Source: Tragulus kanchil (Eukaryota; Chordata; Mammalia; Artiodactyla; Tragulidae). From it: a stretch of DNA of 64,000 nt. Below, piece by piece: positions 58,569 through 64,000 of the stretch. Position numbers and translations under genes: made by a program. The notes beneath the pieces are model-generated. The model was not told the origin of the DNA, did no database searches, and saw nothing but the letters and a program-made list of their open reading frames with translations. The stretch lies in contig JAIOJX010000001.1 of the NCBI GenBank assembly GCA_022376925.1, positions 40,148,324-40,212,323 on the forward strand, given 5' to 3'. The number at the start of each line of letters is the position of its first letter. Position 1 is the first letter of the stretch.

Positions 58569-58920
58569 GTGATGTTTGCCTAATACAATTCTCTGTCTCT
58601 TTTCTTTACATGTACTAACTTGATATCTGTTGTAAGAAGAGTACTGTTGTTCAGCATGTATAGATGTATTTATATTAATGTGAACTAATGGGTACTTAAT
58701 TTGTTCTGTAGGTTAAAATATAATACTATAATTATTTTGTTCCTCATGTTTTGTATATTTAGTCATTAATTTCTTTTCTGGTTGATGCTTGTGTTTTGTT
58801 TTGGTGTATTTTTTTTCTATTATATATAGCACAGTGATGATAGTAATGTCCTTCTATATACTTAAAAATTGCTAAAAGAGAAGACAGTTCTTGTCCCATC
58901 AAAAACAAATGTGAGGTGAC
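58569..58920. other. Unrecognised non-coding DNA
   Basis: AT-rich; a short reverse frame (58759-58953) has no recognisable domain. Confidence 0.5.
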
Positions 58921-59047
58921 TGATATGTTAAATAGCCTTATTGTGGTAATCATTTCACCAAATGTATGTATGTAAAATCATCACATTATATACCTCAAGC
59001 TTACACAGAATTATATGTCAATTATAGCTCAATAAATCTAGAGCAAA
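58921..59047 (+). mobile_element. L1-like 3' end fragment
   Basis: gtggtaatcatttcaccaaa, tatacctcaagcttacacag and atatgtcaattatagctcaa followed by an A-rich tail match a common mammalian L1 3' terminus in forward orientation. Confidence 0.5.
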
Positions 59048-59431
59048 AAAAGAAGCAAAAAATGAAAATTTAAAGATTTGCAAACTAAAAAAAGGAAAGT
59101 GGGCAATCCTTGTTTTTTTTTTTTTAGATCTTAATGGGAAACTAATCAGTCCTTTATCATTAACTGTGATGTTTGCTATAGGTATTTTTATAGATATAAA
59201 TGTTCAAATTGAGGTAATTACTTTTATTCTTAAATTTCTGAGAAATTATTATTGCTGCTTTTTGGAGCTTTTCAAATGCTTTTGCTGTGTCTATTGAGGT
59301 GATCATTAGAACTTTAATTATTTAGCTTAGTAGATATATTTTATATTGATTACTTTTTTTTATTGTTGAATAGATACCACTTGATCATGGTATACAATTC
59401 TTTTATTCACTGAGGAATTTAATTTACTAAT

Positions 59432-59703
59432 CTTTTTTTTTTTTTTAGCCACTTCTATTGGTCTTTCATCCATCCATTTTCATCCATCTTTGTTCTTTTG
59501 GCCTGTGTGTGCCTCCCATCGTAGTGGCCTCTCACTGCAGAGCACCAGCTCCAGGTGCATGCGCTCCGGAGCTCTGGCTCGGTAGTTGGACACATCGGTT
59601 CAGCCGCTCCGCGGCACATGGGATCTTCCCAGGCCAGGGATTGAACCAGCGTCCCTTGCCCTGCAAGGCAGTGTCTTTACCCACTGGACCACTAAGGAAG
59701 CCC
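59432..59703 (-). mobile_element. CHR-type tRNA-Glu SINE, locus 7
   Basis: Reverse copy: gggcttccttagtggtccag head (59703), gttcaatccctggcctggga, CpG-containing body, aagaccaatagaagtggct and T-run. The exact target-site duplication ttactaat lies at 59424-59431 and 59704-59711. Not duplicated in the assembly. Confidence 0.9.
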
Positions 59704-60655
59704 TTACTAATATTTTTTGAAGATTTTTAGAATAAAGTTTGTGAGAGATATTGGTCTGTATTTTAATTTATTTTTTTGTATTATGTCATTTTGCTATTGG
59801 GGTATAACTGGTTTCATAAAATGAGCCAGAAAGTGACTTCCTCTATCCTCAGAAAGAGATCATGTATAATCGGTGCTTATTTTTCTTCTGATGTTTGGTA
59901 GAATTCTCCACAGAAACTGTCTGGGTCTGTAGAGTTCCTTTATATGAGCTGTTTAGTTATTAATTCAGAATTATAAATGATAATAGGACTACTCATATTA
60001 TTTAATTCATCTTGGTTGTATTTTGGCAGTTTGAAACGTTGGGATAATTGGCTTATTTCTTCTAAGTTATTGAAGTTATGAGCAAATTGCTGTTCACAAT
60101 ATTCACTTCTTATCCTTTTAATGAGTACAAGATCTATCGTGATATCTTCTATTTGATTCTTGATATCGACACTTTTGGTCTTTGTGAAATTATTTTTATC
60201 AGTTTTGCTGCAGGTTTATTCATTGTATTAATTTTTATGACTTTTGTTTTATTGATTTTCTCTATTATTCTCCTAATTTAAATATCATTGATTTTTGCTC
60301 TAATCTTTCTTTCCTCTCTTTTGATTGTATTGGTTAATTTTTCCCCTTCTCATTCTAGTGTTTTGGTGAAGATCACTGATTTGCAGACCTTCTTATTTTA
60401 ATGTAAGCCTTCAATGCTAAAAAGAATTCCCTGTCACCATTACTTTAGCTGTATCCCACATATGTTAATATTTTGTATTTTCATATACCATTAGTTCTGT
60501 ATATTCATTTTTAATTTCATTTGATACTTACTCCTTGACCCATAAATGATTTATAAATGTGTTAATTCCCAAGTGTTGAGGGTTTTTTCAGTGCCTTACT
60601 GCTATTGAGTTCTTATTGCATTTCATTATGCCAGAGAACATCTTGTATAATTTAA

Positions 60656-60657
<2 letters not shown>

Positions 60658-60693
<36 letters not shown>

Positions 60694-60697
60694 ATTG
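60658..60697 (+). repeat. (CA)n microsatellite
   Basis: About 16 CA units followed by gacaca. Confidence 0.85.
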
Positions 60698-60849
60698 TGG
60701 TTTATATTTGTGAATGTTCCATAGTGAGTAAAAAATTTAATTCTGTTCTTGTTGGGTAGAGTGCTCTATGTTTCAGTTATATCATGTTGTTTGATATCTT
60801 CTATAGCCTTGTGTGATAAGTTAGAGAATTTCAAAGTCAATCAGGATAG

Positions 60850-61130
60850 GGATAGAACCATGAGCAGAAGTAATGTATAGCAAGCTTTATTGGGAAATAC
60901 TTGGACAAGGCTGAACAAGAAACTGTACAGAGACAGTGGTGTAAGACACCACACAGTAGGGGGTTAATACAAAGAATTTCTCAGGACAGAACAGATGATT
61001 GGAGAGGGGACTCATATTAGTTGATGTCACTCAGCAGTAAATAAAACATCTCTGGACCAGAGAGCTCCAAAAGGAAGCAATAGTTTGGGTGCTTTTACAG
61101 AAATGTTTTCTTATCTATGGTTAGCAGATG
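60850..61130 (-). mobile_element. LTR-like sequence (tentative)
   Basis: On the reverse strand this stretch reads tatttcccaataaagcttgc, an AATAAA followed by gcttgc as is common in retroviral R/U5, after a CT-rich segment. It interrupts the surrounding L1. I could not fix TG/CA ends, a TATA box or a target duplication. Confidence 0.35.
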
Positions 61131-61159
61131 TTGTGTAATTCTACAAGGATTATAAAGTG

Positions 61160-61331
61160 GGTAAACCAATGCAGGAGATTAGGGTTTGATCCCTGGGTTG
61201 GGAAGATTCCCTGGAGAAATAAATGGCAGCCCACTCCAGTATTCTTGCCTGAGAAATCCCATGGACAGAGAAACCTGACAGGCAAGATTCTATGGGGTCA
61301 CACAGATTCCATGGAGTGGTGACTAAAACTA
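61160..61331 (+). mobile_element. Bov-tA SINE
   Basis: ggtaaaccaatgcaggagat, tttgatccctgggttgggaa, actccagtattcttgcctga; the 3' part is diverged. Confidence 0.85.
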
Positions 61332-61371
61332 CAACCACAGCAAGCTCTAAATGACTTTAAAAAGTTTTAGA

Positions 61372-61581
61372 GACTTCCCTGGTGGCTCAAACAGTAAAGA
61401 ATCCACCTGCAATCCGGAGATTTCAGTTCAATTCCTGTGTTGGGAAGATCCCCTGGAAGAGGGCATGACAACCCACTCCAGTATTCTTCCCTGGAGAATC
61501 CCCATGGACAGAGGAGCCTGGAGGGTTACAGTCCATGGGGTCACAAAGAATCAGACATGATTGAGTTACTAAGCACAGCAC
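61372..61581 (+). mobile_element. Bov-tA SINE
   Basis: Complete forward copy from gacttccctggtggctcaaa to gagttactaagcacagcaca. Confidence 0.92.
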
Positions 61582-61616
61582 AATATGTTTATTTAGATGT
61601 TTTTAAAGCAATTGAG

Positions 61617-61840
61617 TGCATGCTAAGTCATGTCACTTGTTTCTGACTCTTTGCAACTCCATGAGTGTTAGCTTACTAGGCTTCTCTGTCCATGGGATTC
61701 TCCAGGCAGGAATCCTGGATGGGTGACCATGGTCTCCTCCGGGGAATCTTACTGACCCAGGGATCAAACCCTCATCTCTTATATCTCCTGCATTGGTTGG
61801 GGGGTTGTTTGCCACTAGCACCACCTGGGAAGCTTTATTT
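61617..61840 (-). mobile_element. Bov-A2/Bov-tA SINE
   Basis: Reverse copy: ctgactctttgcaactccat, gtccatgggattctccaggc, gacccagggatcaaaccctc and the degraded head at 61840. Third SINE in 700 b. Confidence 0.88.
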
Positions 61841-61845
61841 GAGTT

Positions 61846-62226
61846 TGGATTGGGTTGGCTTTGTGCTGTCTTAGCCTATGTATAGAGGTAAGCAGCATGG
61901 TGACCATTTTGAGCCAATATACAGAAGACACTCTTGCCCATTTATTTATCACTTTGCTGATTTCTGACTAGTAGCTCTTTCACTTTGAGTGTATTTTGAA
62001 GTTGCCAACTACAATTGTGTATTTGTCTGTTTCTTCTTTCAACCCTATTAGTTTTTGCTTCATTTATTTTGAGGTTCTATTGTCTGGTACATATACAGTA
62101 TGATAATCATAGCTTCCTGGTGGATCGAGACTTTTATCATTATGTAATATCTCTATATCTAATAATTTTCTTTGTATTCTATTCTGAATTTTCAACTGTT
62201 ATATTAGGGGGCTTCCTGTGCCATAT
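61846..62226 (-). mobile_element. Old L1 LINE fragment
   Basis: Reverse L1-like text (gaagttgccaactacaattg, tctgtttcttctttcaaccc, tattctgaattttcaactg). No frame. The 105-codon forward frame 62015-62332 runs through it and the next SINE and is not a gene. Confidence 0.55.
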
Positions 62227-62581
62227 ATATTTTTTGATTTTATTTATTTGCTTACTTTTGGTTATCCTGGGTTTTCACTGCTCCCACAGACTCTTCTCTA
62301 GTTGCAGGAAGTGGGGGCTACTCTCTAGTTGAAGGAGCAGGTTTCTCATTGCGGTGACTTCTCTTGTTGTGGAACTCTGGCTCTAGGGCACAAGGGCTTC
62401 AATAGTTGTGACACATGGGCTCCATAGTTGCAGCTCCGAGGCTCTAGAGCACAGGCTCCATAGATGTGGCTCACGGGCCTAGCTGCTCTGCAGTGTGTGG
62501 GACCTTCCCGGATGAGACATCAAACTTGTGTCTCCTGCACTGGCAGGTGAAATCTTTGCCACTGAGCTACCAGGGAAACCC
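62227..62581 (-). mobile_element. CHR-2-like SINE
   Basis: Reverse copy of the older CHR-2-like form: gtttccctggtagctcagtg head, gagcctgtgctctagagcct and the ctagagagtagccccca module. Target-site duplication cctgtgccatat (62215-62226) and cctgtgtcatat (62582-62593), one mismatch. Confidence 0.88.
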
Positions 62582-62684
62582 CCTGTGTCATATTTAACTC
62601 TATTTCAGCAAGCAGTTTAAGTTTAAAATATAAGTTATGATCCATTTTGTGGGCTGTTGTTCTAGTGATAATTAATCTTTGCTG

Positions 62685-62905
62685 TTTTTCAGTTGCTAAG
62701 TCATTCTGACTCTTTTGTGACACCATGAATTGCAGCCTGCCAGTCTCCTCTGTCCATGGAATTCTCCAGGCAAGAATACTGGAGTGGGTTGGCATTTCCT
62801 TCTCCAGGGGATCTACCTAGGGATTGAACCCAAGGACTGAACTCGCATTTCCTATATTAGGAGGCGTTTCTTTTTTTTCCTCCCACTGAGCCACCAGGGA
62901 AGGCC
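62685..62905 (-). mobile_element. Bov-A2/Bov-tA SINE
   Basis: Reverse copy: cagttgctaagtcattctga, gtccatggaattctccaggc, actggagtgggttggcattt, then a T-rich insertion before cccactgagccaccaggg. Confidence 0.9.
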
Positions 62906-63600
62906 AATATTCATTGTTACAGGCATTCAATTATCTACAATTTATATTTGCTTATTATAGTTATCACTTGCTTTTTACTCCAGTTCCTTAAGTGTGCTTA
63001 TATAATTTGTAAGTAATAATTTATTTTAATTTTGGGGTGTTTGAATTCCATTTAAATCCCTTTTCTCAGTCTGGTTGATTTTCATATGTTTAACATATGA
63101 AATGTATTTGAAGCATTAATATGGTTCCAAGATTCAAACTTTGTAAAACATGCCAGTTCTCCTAATCTCTGCTACACAATTCCAGTCTCTCCCTTCCTGC
63201 CACTTATTTCCTACCTGCCATGTGTAGATAACCAGTCTATTCAGTTTCTAGTATCTTTCGTGTATATCTTCTACACAGATTAGTGGATATATGTTCATTT
63301 TTTATATCCTCTATTTTTCACACAAAGAGTAAGATACATTTTGAGTTTATTTCTTTCACTGTATGTTTTAGAAATCTTTCCATATTAGTTCATAGATTTT
63401 TGTTCATTGTTAGAAAGTCTTTCCCTGTAGAGAACTTAAAAGATAGCTCACTCATATTTTCTAGCAGCATTTGTTTGTTTTAATTTCTTATGCCTGTATA
63501 TGCCAACTACATTTTGAATTTATACTTGTATGTGTTGTAAGGTATGGTGTCACTGGTCTCTGCACTATTTATTGAAAGCACTGTCTTTAATAAGTTGAGA
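62906..63600 (-). mobile_element. Possible old L1 fragment
   Basis: gtatgttttagaaatctttc, catattagttcatag and the preceding T-rich text recall a reverse L1 3' region. Weak; the rest is unrecognised. Confidence 0.35.
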
Positions 63601-63747
63601 TGTGGTAGCTCATTTTTGAAAAGCTAGTAGCTTGTGACTTGAGAACCAGCGGATCATATTGTGGCACAATGATTAGAGTATGACGGTACTCTAAATTTTG
63701 CAACCACAGGAAGGAGTAGGAAGTCAGTGTTATTTCAAGTTGTGATA

Positions 63748-64000
63748 TCCATTTTGTGGGCTGTTGTTCTAGTGATAATTAATCTTTGCTGTTTTTCAGT
63801 TGCTAAGTCATTCTGACTCTTTTGTGACACCATGAATTGCAGCCTGCCAGTCTCCTCTGTCCATGGAATTCTCCAGGCAAGAATACTGGAGTGGGTTGGC
63901 ATTTCCTTCTCCAGGGGATCTACCTAGGGATTGAACCCAAGGACTGAACTCGCATTTCCTATATTAGGAGGCGTTTCTTTTTTTTCCTCCCACTGAGCCA
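63748..64000 (+). repeat. Tandem duplication 19, copy B (cut by window end)
   Basis: The first 253 b of the second copy, identical over what can be seen; it continues beyond the window. Confidence 0.93.
63792..64000 (-). mobile_element. Bov-A2/Bov-tA SINE, second assembled copy (cut by window end)
   Basis: Same insertion as 62685-62905, at offset 1107. Confidence 0.9.

Larger units (their letters stand above)
59070..60849 (-). mobile_element. Old L1 LINE fragment
   Basis: Reverse L1 ORF2 landmarks: caaatgcttttgctgtgtct, attgaggtgatcatt, taccacttgatcatgg, gagatattggtctgta. No frame survives. Split by a CHR-type SINE and containing a (CA)n. Confidence 0.65.
62641..63747 (+). repeat. Tandem duplication 19, copy A
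   Basis: Repeated from 63748 to the window end at offset 1107, starting tccattttgtgggctg. It contains a Bov-A2 and L1-like sequence. Confidence 0.95.

Noticed and set aside
62015..62332. 105-codon hydrophobic forward frame resembling a membrane protein
   Set aside because: T-rich antisense L1 sequence continuing into a CHR-2-like SINE; hydrophobicity follows from base composition.
3471..64000. Duplicated blocks as a real tandem gene array or new duplication-generating system
   Set aside because: Blocks share size but not sequence, include cut-off SINEs at the junctions, show no common motif at the ends, and are joined by filler. An assembly origin explains all of this.

Overview
The window is nuclear DNA of a pecoran-type ruminant, AT-rich and intergenic or intronic. 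The evidence is its repeats: BovB (RTE) LINE fragments, Bov-tA and Bov-A2 SINEs, CHR-type tRNA-Glu SINEs and artiodactyl L1 remnants, over older mammalian MIR, L2 and MER5-like pieces and mariner MITEs. I found no host protein-coding exon, rRNA, functional tRNA, CRISPR array or bacterial feature. All longer open frames are retroelement remnants, SINE read-through or chance frames. The genus cannot be fixed from sequence alone.

Layout. 1-1913: 5' part of a reverse-strand class I endogenous retrovirus (broken gag, leader, LTR split by a Bov-tA). 1914-10800: mostly unrecognised DNA with two BovB/BovA pieces, one CHR-type SINE and an old diverged repeat pair. 10800-25940: AT-rich DNA with MIR, L2, mariner, BovB and nested CHR-type SINEs. 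25940-30640: degraded reverse-strand L1 split by two Bov-tA. 30640-37980: mainly unrecognised DNA with two CHR-type SINE loci (one of them duplicated). 37985-44400: composite reverse-strand L1 with Bov-A2, BovB and microsatellites. 44400-53240: unrecognised DNA with Bov-tA, MIR, L2 and a mariner MITE. 53243-58568: a BovB reverse transcriptase remnant followed by a fairly young 5'-truncated L1 with a recognisable ORF2. 58570-64000: old L1 sequence densely invaded by SINEs, plus an LTR-like stretch.

The dominant structure explained by no ordinary feature is a series of 19 direct head-to-tail duplications, each about 1.1 kb (956-1165 b), each of a different sequence, and nearly identical within pairs. 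They cover the window from 3471 to its end and account for about 20 kb of the 64 kb. Uniform size, unrelated content, chained triplicates, short filler at some junctions and microsatellite length differences between copies all point to unmerged contig-end overlaps or faulty gap filling in the assembly, not to biology. Any annotation, copy-number or repeat-density statement here should be made on a collapsed sequence of about 44 kb.

The most biologically interesting content is a CpG-rich CHR-type SINE subfamily at seven independent loci, with a tRNA-Glu-like head and an unusual long 3' tail. Several loci carry clear target-site duplications, and one copy is inserted into an older CHR-2-like SINE.
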